Positions 24,456 through 32,284 of a stretch of 39,324 bases of DNA are shown piece after piece (positions within the stretch are counted from its first letter, which is position 1; each line of letters opens with the position of its first letter). Source of the DNA: Pseudomonadota bacterium (GTDB taxonomy: Bacteria; Pseudomonadota; Gammaproteobacteria; Steroidobacterales; Steroidobacteraceae); NCBI GenBank assembly GCA_963204795.1, contig CAUJHX010000201.1:1-39324 (forward strand), given 5' to 3'. The notes under the pieces were generated by a model. The model saw nothing but the letters and a program-made list of their open reading frames with translations. It made no database searches and was not told the origin of the DNA. The position numbers were made by a program, and so were the translations under genes.

Positions 24456-25751
24456 TCAGAAGGCCGCGTCGAAGCCGATCAGAAGGTAGTTCTCCTTCGT
24501 CTCATGGCCGACGAAATCCGCATCGCGATCCTTGCTCAAAAGGTCGACATTCAGTTCGACGACGCCCTTCACGTTGCGCATGAAGTAGTACGACGCGGCA
24601 AGGGTCAGAGAGCGCATCTCGATCCCTTCGAAGAGGGTCCCTGTGCCCTTGAAATCGCCTGCGTCGTTGTGGTTATAGAGCAGCGAGTAGGCCCAGCGGT
24701 CGTTGTGCACGTAATCGACACCGGCAAAGGCACCGAACCAACGCAGGTTGCGCGCCGGATCGGTATCGAGGAACCCATCCCAGCGGTTCCACAGCGCCTG
24801 GGCGAACCAGGATGTCTTCGCGCCCACCTGCCCCGCGAGATCCACTCCATAGACCAGACGATCGGTGTCGCGGCTACCCTGACTCTGACCCGCCAAGCCT
24901 GCCGCACTGCGCTGTTCACCCGTCAGGCCGAAAAGTCCGGCCGAGACCGGGCCGAGTTCGGAACCGATGTGGCCGAATACCGATTTGCGGTCGTCATTGT
25001 CGAACATGCGATCGGGGCGGCGGTAGCCCGGGCTATTGATATTGACGTTCGCATTGATGCCGTTGCCGTTCACCACCCCGATCTCGAGGTCCACAGGACC
25101 GAGGCCGCGCCCGAACAGCACCCCGCGCTCGTAGGTGACTCCCGCCATGCGATAGAGCTGGAAGTCCTGGAAAGTCATGCGCGTCTCGCGCGGAAACATC
25201 ACGTCGGAGACCTGGAACTGCCCGAGTTGCAGGCCGATGCCCGTGCCGAATACGTCGTCGTGGCTGAACCACGCGTCCTCGATGATGACCGAGCCGTTTT
25301 CGCCCTTTTCGGCAAAGATGCCGTAGAAGTAAAAGGAAATGTGATCGCTCAGGGGCGCAGCGGCCAGCAGTTTCAGCAGATAGGGTGACTGGAAATCGAA
25401 GCTCGAATCGTTGCCAGTGGGGCCTGTTACCGGATCCACCTGCTTGCTGTCCCGGCCCTGAACGAACGCCTGGGCACGCACGGCGAGCGGCAGGAACGCA
25501 GGCAGGGCGAGCATGTCGTCACCTATCTTCGTGGTAGTCACTTCCTTCCAGCTCGGCAGACGCATATTCATTTCGTCCCGGAAGTTCTCGCCGAAGGCAT
25601 TGAGCCGGGGGAAGGCCGAGTGACAGGCGTTGCAGCTCATCTGGTACTGACGGGCGAACGCCGGCATTGCCGTGGCGAAGCCGCTCCAGACGAGCCCGGC
25701 GAACAGGAACATCAGCGACCAGAAACGCGTGAGCGCCGGTGATACTCGCAT
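24456..25751 (-). CDS. Outer-membrane barrel with N-terminal monohaem cytochrome motif (Cyc2-like architecture)
   Basis: A 431-residue protein from ATG 25751, where GGGGAG precedes the start by 6 nt; the frame extends upstream to 25892 without support. A signal peptide spans about residues 1-33. A single haem c site, CNACH at residues 40-44, follows inside QMSCNACHSAFPRLNAFGEN. The rest consists of alternating beta strands typical of a porin (ISFYFYGIFAEKGENG, WFAQALWNRWDGF, RWAYSLLYNHNDAGDF, SLTLAASYYFMRNVKGVVEL) and ends in a terminal Phe (LIGFDAAF), the outer-membrane assembly signal. This is the fused cytochrome-porin layout of Cyc2, an outer-membrane iron oxidase, and of related uncharacterised proteins. 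Orthology to Cyc2 is not established. The propeller gene follows at 22 bp. Confidence 0.72.
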   Translation of the reverse strand: MRVSPALTRFWSLMFLFAGLVWSGFATAMPAFARQYQMSCNACHSAFPRLNAFGENFRDEMNMRLPSWKEVTTTKIGDDMLALPAFLPLAVRAQAFVQGRDSKQVDPVTGPTGNDSSFDFQSPYLLKLLAAAPLSDHISFYFYGIFAEKGENGSVIIEDAWFSHDDVFGTGIGLQLGQFQVSDVMFPRETRMTFQDFQLYRMAGVTYERGVLFGRGLGPVDLEIGVVNGNGINANVNINSPGYRRPDRMFDNDDRKSVFGHIGSELGPVSAGLFGLTGEQRSAAGLAGQSQGSRDTDRLVYGVDLAGQVGAKTSWFAQALWNRWDGFLDTDPARNLRWFGAFAGVDYVHNDRWAYSLLYNHNDAGDFKGTGTLFEGIEMRSLTLAASYYFMRNVKGVVELNVDLLSKDRDADFVGHETKENYLLIGFDAAF

Positions 25752-25845
25752 GGTGAACTCCCCGACTGTAATTGGTCTTCCGGGCAATCTATCCGAACCG
25801 GCGCGTGGCGGACAACAGTACTTGCCACGCGTGCGGCGGCTGCCG

Positions 25846-25953
25846 GTGACCGACTGGCTGACGCTGCAGCCCGACGTGCAGTACATCCTCAACCCGGGTC
25901 TCGAGCCGAACTCGGATCACGCGCTCGCGGTGGGTCTGCGCTTCGAGCTCGCT
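25846..25953 (+). pseudogene. Remnant of the 3' end of an OprB-type carbohydrate porin
   Basis: About 36 codons read VTDWLTLQPDVQYILNPG, then a short linker and a strand ending GLRFELAY. This is the characteristic C-terminal hairpin and last strand of OprB/carbohydrate-selective porins (a ...QPDxQYxxNPG... motif and a terminal aromatic). There is no porin upstream: the DNA before it is the leader of the cytochrome-porin gene, and no stop follows FELAY, the frame running on into antisense of the MFS gene. So only the 3' tip survives and the natural stop has been lost at the junction near 25954-25960. Confidence 0.6.
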
Positions 25954-27118
25954 TACTGGACAGCGCGATCGCGATCGCGGCGGGCGCGGCAATCACAGCA
26001 CCCAGGAGGAGTGGCGAGCCTGGCCCGAAGTGCCCGAACACGGCGCCTGACAGGAACGGGCCGATGACGCGCCCAAGGCTGCTGCTCGACTGATAGACGC
26101 CCATCACGCTGCCGCGATTGCTGCCACTCGCCTGCTTCGAGGCGAGCGCAGAGCCTGACGGATTGAACGCACCCGAACCCGCGCCGCAGATCACGAGACC
26201 AATCGTCGCGATTTCGATACCGGGCGCTGCCGCTGCGATCGCCATGCCAATGACGAACGCGGTGATGCCCGCATACGCGACGTTGTACTCGCCGAAACGG
26301 GGAACGATGACGCGCACGAGACCGCCCTGCATGATTACGGGCACGATTGCGAGCGCGAACATGAAAAGACCGACCGTGCGCGGTCCGTAGCCGAAACGGG
26401 CGAGCGCCCAGAGCGCGAAGATCGACTCGAAGATGGCCTGCGCGGTCGCGACGCAGAGGGCCGCGAGCGTCACGTAGCGCAGCGCCGGCAGTTCTCTCAC
26501 GAGCGCCAGAGGCGAGCGCCGCCCACCGGCTGCCAGTGCGTGCGCGCGGTGCTCGGCCGTGTGGCTCTCCGGCAGGCGCAGCGCGACCAGCGCAATCGCG
26601 AACAGGGACAGCGCCATGGACACGAGTGCGGGGCGCACGAAACTCGCGGTGGCAAGATTCTCGCCCGCCAGCAGACCGCCGATCGCAGGCCCCATCATGA
26701 ACCCGATGCCGATCGCCGCCCCGATCGTGCCGAGCGCCTTCGCCCGGTCCTGCGGCGTGCTGATGTCGGAGGCGTAAGCCATCGCCGCGGAAATATTGCC
26801 TGCCATCAATCCGCCGAGCACGCGCGACGCAAGTACCCAGGCAATATCAGGTGCAAAGCCCAGTATGGCGTACGATACGCAGGCGCCTGCCAGCGAGAAC
26901 ATCAGGATCGGGCGACGGCCGTAGCGATCGCTGAGCCGCCCCCAGACTGGCGCCGCGATCAGCTGGCACAACGCGTGCGTGCCCAGAATGGCGGTGATCA
27001 GCGCGGGCGATGCATCGAAGCGCGAGCCGATGTACGGGATCAGCGGCACGATGACGCCGAAGCCGAGCACGTCGATGACGCACACGATGAACAGCGTCAG
27101 CAGTGGTTTCAAGCGCAA
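25889..27118 (-). CDS. Major facilitator superfamily exporter, TetA-like
   Basis: A 12-helix MFS protein of 409 residues. The N-terminus LTLFIVCVIDVLGFGVIVPL, the loop 2-3 motif GRLSDRYGRRPIL and the motif GAAIGIGFMMGPAIGGLLAG place it near TetA-type drug/H+ antiporters. The start appears to be TTG, at 27118 or at 27112; GGAG lies 3 or 9 nt upstream respectively, so 27112 is better spaced. The last 20 or so residues after helix 12 (SSKRARSADPPRARD and on) are read from the antisense of the porin remnant, so the original C-terminus was replaced. It is 15 bp downstream of the degenerate hydrolase gene. The substrate is unknown. Confidence 0.85.
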   Translation of the reverse strand: MRLKPLLTLFIVCVIDVLGFGVIVPLIPYIGSRFDASPALITAILGTHALCQLIAAPVWGRLSDRYGRRPILMFSLAGACVSYAILGFAPDIAWVLASRVLGGLMAGNISAAMAYASDISTPQDRAKALGTIGAAIGIGFMMGPAIGGLLAGENLATASFVRPALVSMALSLFAIALVALRLPESHTAEHRAHALAAGGRRSPLALVRELPALRYVTLAALCVATAQAIFESIFALWALARFGYGPRTVGLFMFALAIVPVIMQGGLVRVIVPRFGEYNVAYAGITAFVIGMAIAAAAPGIEIATIGLVICGAGSGAFNPSGSALASKQASGSNRGSVMGVYQSSSSLGRVIGPFLSGAVFGHFGPGSPLLLGAVIAAPAAIAIALSSKRARSADPPRARDPSSARDPG

Positions 27119-27133
27119 ACTCTCCGTCGTATC

Positions 27134-27988
27134 TCAGTGCGCGGGCACAAGCATCGCGGGATCCGTCATCCCCTCGCCGCCTGCCGGCGAGCCGGGACGA
27201 TCCGTCACTCCACGCAGCACGAGTTCGGCAATTTTCGCATTGCTGCCGGGGTTGCCTGCGTTTTCTTCTTCGCCCGTCCGCAGGATGACGAGCCGCAGGG
27301 ACGGCACAACCCACATTTCGCCTCCATGCGCGCCCGGCAGGCGATACAGGTCTTTGGCCGACACCAGTTGCGATGGCTCATCCCGTGCGGTGTGGCGCGC
27401 GAGCACGCGCCGCGCCCAGCCAGGTCGCACGATCTCCTCGCCCATGTAGACGCCGTCGTTCGCGAGTACCTCGCCGATACGTATCCAGTCGCCCTGCACG
27501 ACGCGCAGCCCGGGCGCCAGCTCCGCATTGAAGGCGCCGAGCGGTCGCCACAGGCGCCTCGACAGGTAGGTCTCGTAGGGCACCCCCGCCGCGCGTGCAA
27601 TCGCTGTGCTGTCGGGCGTGACAGCATCCGGGAGCGGCTTGCGGTCCTCTGCCAACGCGCCCGCGAGCAGGTCGTCGATCACACCTTGCCACGCACCCGC
27701 GTCGATGTAGGTCACGAAGGAGGTCCGGTGCCAGTAACGCTCGAAAATCACGTGTCCGTTGCGCACCACGAGCAACGCATCGGCGCCACCATCCTGCGCG
27801 GCGCTCGCGGCCGCTTCAAGCGCTGCCGGATCGACATGCGCCTCGAGCGGGGACAGCGGGGGCATCGGCGGGGTGTTGCCACCCTCGACCAGGGTCCTTG
27901 TGCTGCCTGGCCCTCCCGGCGTGCAGCCGGCCTGCATCACCCCGAGAGCGCAAGCCACCATGAGGCTGAAGAGATTGCGCTGGTTCAT
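27134..27988 (-). CDS. Beta-lactamase-fold (PF00144-like) protein lacking the SxxK active site
   Basis: A protein of 284 residues, exported by an N-terminal signal that ends MQAGC; this lipobox is weak because Gln sits at -3. The early strand ADALLVVRNGHVIFERYWHR is typical of class-C-like serine hydrolases. So are the later parts GVPYETYLSRRLWRPLGAFN, VQGDWIRIGEVLANDGVYMG and GEMWVVPSLRLVILRTGEE. The intervening segment, which normally carries the catalytic S-x-x-K and Y-x-N, is replaced by a short stretch (FVTYIDAGAWQGVIDDLL). The enzyme should therefore lack the acylation serine. Either an in-frame deletion inactivated it or it keeps a binding role. Its start overlaps the ABC ATPase stop by ATGA. 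Confidence 0.66.
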   Translation of the reverse strand: MNQRNLFSLMVACALGVMQAGCTPGGPGSTRTLVEGGNTPPMPPLSPLEAHVDPAALEAAASAAQDGGADALLVVRNGHVIFERYWHRTSFVTYIDAGAWQGVIDDLLAGALAEDRKPLPDAVTPDSTAIARAAGVPYETYLSRRLWRPLGAFNAELAPGLRVVQGDWIRIGEVLANDGVYMGEEIVRPGWARRVLARHTARDEPSQLVSAKDLYRLPGAHGGEMWVVPSLRLVILRTGEEENAGNPGSNAKIAELVLRGVTDRPGSPAGGEGMTDPAMLVPAH

Positions 27989-29490
27989 TGACGTCTCACT
28001 CCGCCGTATAGCACGGTGCCGCGACGCAACTCGAGTTCATGGGTCGCAAAGCGCGGCCATTCCTCGCGATGATGGGTGGCGATGACGATCGTGACGCCCG
28101 ACGCGGCGCGTCGCTCGAGCCGACGCATGAGATCCGCGCGCGTGGGCGGATCGAGCCCGGCGAACGGTTCATCCAGCAGCAGCAGGTCCGGACGCCCCAT
28201 GGCCGCGCGTGCAAACAGCACGCGTCGCGTCTGGCCGTAGGACAGTTCCGCGAGCGGCCGCGCCGCGAGCCGCAGCACACCGAATGCGCGCATCGCAGCC
28301 TCCGCGGCTGCACGCTCGGCGCGCGTCGCGCGTTGGTTCAGACCGATGCTCGCATGCGCGCCGGACTGCACGACTTCGGTTGCCGTGAGGTGCAGGGGGT
28401 GGTCGGTCTGCAGATGCGGCGCCACGAGCCCGACACGCAACTTGAACGCCTCGAGCGCGACACCCGGCTCGATCCCGTCACGCTCGACCGTGCCGCCGCT
28501 CGCCACGCCATGATCGCCGTAGAGCGTGCGCAGCAGAGTCGTCTTGCCGGAACCATTGTCACCATGCACGACCCAGCACTCGCGCGCGCGCAGTTCGCAA
28601 TCGATCCCGCGCAACACCCGCGCGCCATCGAGGTAGACGTCGGCGTGTGTCAGGCGCACGAGGACGCGGCCGGGCCTGGCCTTGCGTCGTGCAGACCCTG
28701 GCGGCGAACGCCGCGCCCCGGCGCTCTGGAACCACTGTGCGAGCGGCGCGCGCCCGATCGGGCCGCACCATGTGATGCGACCCCGCTCGAGCATGAGCGC
28801 ATGGGTCGCCGCCCGAGGCACGTCGCCGGCCCGATGCGCCGCCAGGACCCACGGTCGGCGCGATCGTGCAGTGCTCTCGAGCCAGCGGCGTACGCGCATC
28901 CGGTAGGTCGAATCGAGACCCGTAAAGAGCTCATCGAGCAGCAGCAGGCGCGGCCGCGCCGCGAGCGCGCGTGCGATCAGCACGAGGCGGCGCTCGCCCC
29001 AGGACAGCGTCAGAAAGCGCCGCCCGGCGAGGCGCCCGATGTCGAGCCTGGCAAGTGCGTGACGCACTGCGCGACGCGCAGTGAGATCGAGGCGATCGAG
29101 CAGGATATCGGTGCGGAAATGGCCGGTCGCAACCACATGCTCGACGGTCGCGTTCCAGCCGTAGCGATGATAGCGATCCTGCCGCTCGGGACCGAGATAG
29201 GCGATCTCCGCGAGCGCATCCTGCGGAGTGTTCTGCCACTCGCGACCGAGCCGGTAGCGCCGCTGCCCGCGGCCCGTCGGTTTCGGCCAGACCGCACCCG
29301 CGAGCAGCTTGAGCAATTGCGTCTTGCCGGCGCCGTTGGCGCCGAAGAGCAGCCAGCGCTCGCCCGGTGCGATCTTCCAGTCGATGTCGCGCAGCACTGC
29401 CCGCCCACCGCGATCGAGATCGACCTGCACGAGCTCGATGGCAAGATGGCGTGTCGCGCGGGACTCAGCGGGCACGCCACGCGGCTCCAT
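27985..29490 (-). CDS. ABC ATPase with two fused nucleotide-binding domains (ModF-like)
   Basis: About 501 residues containing two complete cassettes and no membrane segment. Domain 1 has Walker A GANGAGKTQLL, signature LSWGERRLV and Walker B LLLLDELFTGLD. Domain 2 has Walker A GDNGSGKTTLL, signature LSYGQTRRV and Walker B DLLLLDEPFAGLD with the switch His in IVIATHHREEW. The arrangement resembles ModF (PhrA) of E. coli, an ATPase linked to molybdate genes but with unproven transport function. No permease is encoded nearby. The start is uncertain: ATG 29490 overlaps the MBL gene by 26 bp without a ribosome site, whereas GTG 29475 has GGAG 9 nt upstream. Confidence 0.87.
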   Translation of the reverse strand: MEPRGVPAESRATRHLAIELVQVDLDRGGRAVLRDIDWKIAPGERWLLFGANGAGKTQLLKLLAGAVWPKPTGRGQRRYRLGREWQNTPQDALAEIAYLGPERQDRYHRYGWNATVEHVVATGHFRTDILLDRLDLTARRAVRHALARLDIGRLAGRRFLTLSWGERRLVLIARALAARPRLLLLDELFTGLDSTYRMRVRRWLESTARSRRPWVLAAHRAGDVPRAATHALMLERGRITWCGPIGRAPLAQWFQSAGARRSPPGSARRKARPGRVLVRLTHADVYLDGARVLRGIDCELRARECWVVHGDNGSGKTTLLRTLYGDHGVASGGTVERDGIEPGVALEAFKLRVGLVAPHLQTDHPLHLTATEVVQSGAHASIGLNQRATRAERAAAEAAMRAFGVLRLAARPLAELSYGQTRRVLFARAAMGRPDLLLLDEPFAGLDPPTRADLMRRLERRAASGVTIVIATHHREEWPRFATHELELRRGTVLYGGVRRQ

Positions 29491-30262
29491 CACACTTGGC
29501 GCGGCCGTCGCGCTCGAGCTTGATGAGGTGCGCTTCGAGACTCAGGCGCGCGAGGAAGTGCCGGTCCGCCGGCACATCTGCATAGACCGGGACGAGCAGC
29601 TCATCGAGGGTCATGCCGCGCGCGCCGAGCGCCGCCACCACTTTCGCTTCGCGCGCAAGGCGATGCGCAATGATCCTGTCGATCTCGCGCAGCGGCTCCC
29701 CCAACACGCGCCCGTGTCCGGGCGCGATGGCGCGCAGCGGGTAGCGCTTCAGCCGCTCGAGCGCTTCCAGATAGGCCGCAAGATCGCCGTCCGGCACGGG
29801 GATCACGGGTGTCACCCCTTCGAGAATGTGATCACCGGAAAAGAGCAATCCTGCGCTCTCGAGCAGCCAGCACACATGGTTCGAGGCGTGGCCGGGCGTA
29901 TCGATCGCGCGCAAGCGCAGATTCCCTGCCGCGAAGATTCCGTCGCGTGCCGGAATCACATCGGGCACGAAGTGCTCATCCTGCCGGCCATCGCGGGGCG
30001 CGGGCCTGCCAACGAGGCGCGCACCACATCTCGCCTTGAGAGTGGCGGCCGCCGGTGAATGATCGGGATGGGTATGCGTGACGAATATGGTCTCGAGCCG
30101 TGGCGCAGCAGCGAGAATCGCCTCCACGTGCGAAGGAATGTCGGGTCCCGGATCGAGCACCGCCACGGGCGGATCGCCGAGCAGCCAGGTGTTGGTGCCG
30201 GGGCCCGTCATCATCGAAGCGTTGGGAGCGAGCAGTCGCTGCACGCCGGGTGCGATGAACAT
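29465..30262 (-). CDS. MBL-fold metallo-hydrolase (LACTB2/glyoxalase II-like)
   Basis: A metallo-beta-lactamase-fold hydrolase of 265 residues. The metal ligands are in FVTHTHPDHSPAA (H-x-H-x-D-H), DTPGHASNHVC, LFSGDHILEG and IAPGHGRVL. The C-terminal helical segment LAREAKVVAALGARGMTLDE and the LSLEAHLIKLERDG part correspond to the winged-helix-like tail seen in LACTB2-type proteins, which are endoribonucleases in mitochondria. It has no signal peptide, so it should be cytoplasmic. It lies 51 bp downstream of the diguanylate cyclase and overlaps the ABC ATPase. The substrate could be a thioester or nucleic acid and cannot be fixed from sequence. Confidence 0.88.
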   Translation of the reverse strand: MFIAPGVQRLLAPNASMMTGPGTNTWLLGDPPVAVLDPGPDIPSHVEAILAAAPRLETIFVTHTHPDHSPAAATLKARCGARLVGRPAPRDGRQDEHFVPDVIPARDGIFAAGNLRLRAIDTPGHASNHVCWLLESAGLLFSGDHILEGVTPVIPVPDGDLAAYLEALERLKRYPLRAIAPGHGRVLGEPLREIDRIIAHRLAREAKVVAALGARGMTLDELLVPVYADVPADRHFLARLSLEAHLIKLERDGRAKCDGAAWRAR

Positions 30263-30313
30263 CCGCTCAAGGATAGTGCCTTGTACGCCCCAATGTCAGC
30301 GGTGCCGCACGTG

Positions 30314-32233
30314 CTATGACGGCAGGAGGCCGCCAATCGTGGGCGACGGGCCATTCGCGGCGTAGATGCGCACGGCATTGCGCCCGGCACGCTTGGCCGC
30401 ATACAGGGCCTCATCGGCCCGCTGCAACATCGTACTTGGCGTATCCCCCGGGGCGGATTCGGTGACGCCGATACTCGTCGTGATGCCGCGGCCGACCGGG
30501 CATAAATGCGCAAGATCGATCGCCGCGATGCGTTCACGGAGGCGCTCCGCTGTTGCGCAGCCCTCCGCGAGGGCGGTCTCCGGCAGCACGACGACAAACT
30601 CTTCGCCGCCGAGACGCCCGAAATAGGCCGGCTCGCGCAATTCGTCGCGCACTGCCTGCGCCATGACCTTCAGCACTTCGTCGCCGACCGGATGGCCGAA
30701 CCGGTCATTGATGCCCTTGAAATGGTCGATGTCCGTGATGAGGATCGTGCAGGGCCCGGCACCCTCGCCGGCAAGCGTGGCAGCCAGCCGGTTGAGCACC
30801 GCGCGCCGATTCGGCGCCGATGTGAGCTCGTCGGTGTGCGCGAGCTTGCGCATGCGCAACGTGGAGCGCCGCTGGTGGATCGCAAGTGTCGCCAGCAGCA
30901 GCACGAGCAGAATGGCCAGCGCGATCACGACGGCCTGCAGTCTGCGCACCGCGCGGCTTTGCGCGAGCGCACGCTCGTTTGCCTGGATATCGCGCAGCAG
31001 CAGCGCGTTCTCGGCCTCCTTGGAGGCGGTGTCGAACTCCACGCGCAATGTCGCGAAACGCTGGTCGATCTGGTTGCGCAGCAGCCGCTCGCTGACCTGC
31101 TTGGCGAGCGCGAGCTGCGTGTAGCCGCTCCTCCAGTCGCCGCGCGCGGCTTCGACGGATGCGAGCTCCGCATGGCTCGCCGCGAGTTCGCCGCGCGCTT
31201 CGCCACTCCTGAAGACGTCGATGGCTGCCCGCAACGCGGCGGCGCTCGCATCGAGGCGGCCCACGCCGTGCAGCGCAATGCCGCGCGCGAGATCGATCTG
31301 CGCGCGCAGGCGCGCGTCGGGTGTCTCCCGCTGCAGCGCTGCCGCCTGCTCGAGCGTCGCGAGCGCGCTGCGCGAGTCACCGAGACCGTTCGCGACGGCC
31401 GCGAGCCCGCGCAGCGCATAGGCCTCGCCGCGCGCGTAGTGAATCTCGCGATTGATCGCGAGCGATTCCGTGAACGAGCGACGCGCTTCGGCCCATTCCT
31501 GCAGGTATTCGTGCGCGCGGCCGAGGTTATGGAGCGTGACCGCCTGCTCGCGCAGCATCCCTGCCTCGCGCTGCTGGGCGAGCGCCGCGGTGTAGATGTC
31601 GCGCGCCTGCACATAGTCGCCCATGCGGTTGTAGAGGATCGCGACACCGTTCATCGCGGTCAGGGCGTGATGGCGCATGTCGAGCGTCTCGTAGAGACCC
31701 TGCGCACGGCGCAGATCCGCAAGACCGCGCGCATATTCGCCCTGCAGGCCGAGCACATAGCCGCGCGAGAAGAGCGCGCCTGCGATCATCTCGTCGTCGC
31801 GCGCCTCGGATGCCACGCGCGCGGCCTGTTCGTAGTACGCGAGTGCCTGGGCATTGTCGCCGAGCGTTTCGCGCATTTCGCCCTGGCAGACGAGCATGCC
31901 GGCCCGCAGACCCGGACGGTGGCTGCGGGGCAGCAGTGCCCCGATCGCCGCAACTTCGGCATCGAGTGCCTGTTGATTGCGCTCTGACTGGTAATCGCAC
32001 AGCAGCAGGCGCGCGCGGATCTCGAGATCGACGTCCGGCTGCGTACGCAGCGCCGCGAGAGCCGCCTCGGCGTCGCGTTTGCTGGCGTCCGGATCGGAAC
32101 GCATCGCAACCGCGCCCTTTTCGATGAGCGCCGCTGCGGGATGCACGGGCTGTGTGCTTGCAGCGGCCGGCAGAACCGCTGCGACGAACGCGGCCACTCC
32201 GGCGAACAGACTCCATTTTGTTGTTCTGGTCAT
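30314..32233 (-). CDS. Diguanylate cyclase with periplasmic TPR region and membrane anchor
   Basis: A 639-residue protein starting at ATG 32233. The frame is open to 33328, but that part is antisense to gnd. It has a signal peptide (SLFAGVAAFVAAVLPAAAS), then about 380 residues of helical TPR-like repeats (such as GDNAQALAYYEQAARVASEA and GDYVQARDIYTAALAQQREA), a coiled segment, one membrane helix (LQAVVIALAILLVLLLATLA) and a C-terminal GGDEF domain. The active-site loop is GRLGGEEFVVVLPE, with metal-binding Asp in ITDIDHFKGINDRFGH. The inhibitory I-site R-x-x-D is absent (REPA). It should make cyclic di-GMP in response to a periplasmic partner. It is divergent from gnd with 51 bp between starts. 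Confidence 0.9.
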   Translation of the reverse strand: MTRTTKWSLFAGVAAFVAAVLPAAASTQPVHPAAALIEKGAVAMRSDPDASKRDAEAALAALRTQPDVDLEIRARLLLCDYQSERNQQALDAEVAAIGALLPRSHRPGLRAGMLVCQGEMRETLGDNAQALAYYEQAARVASEARDDEMIAGALFSRGYVLGLQGEYARGLADLRRAQGLYETLDMRHHALTAMNGVAILYNRMGDYVQARDIYTAALAQQREAGMLREQAVTLHNLGRAHEYLQEWAEARRSFTESLAINREIHYARGEAYALRGLAAVANGLGDSRSALATLEQAAALQRETPDARLRAQIDLARGIALHGVGRLDASAAALRAAIDVFRSGEARGELAASHAELASVEAARGDWRSGYTQLALAKQVSERLLRNQIDQRFATLRVEFDTASKEAENALLLRDIQANERALAQSRAVRRLQAVVIALAILLVLLLATLAIHQRRSTLRMRKLAHTDELTSAPNRRAVLNRLAATLAGEGAGPCTILITDIDHFKGINDRFGHPVGDEVLKVMAQAVRDELREPAYFGRLGGEEFVVVLPETALAEGCATAERLRERIAAIDLAHLCPVGRGITTSIGVTESAPGDTPSTMLQRADEALYAAKRAGRNAVRIYAANGPSPTIGGLLPS

Positions 32234-32284
32234 TTTCAAGTTCGCCAATGTAGCGCAAATGGCCCGCTGCGGTACCATCGGCCC

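Noticed and set aside
28039-29523. Plus-strand open frame of 494 codons opposite the ABC ATPase
   Set aside because: The minus strand has two full sets of Walker and signature motifs; the plus frame is a shadow.
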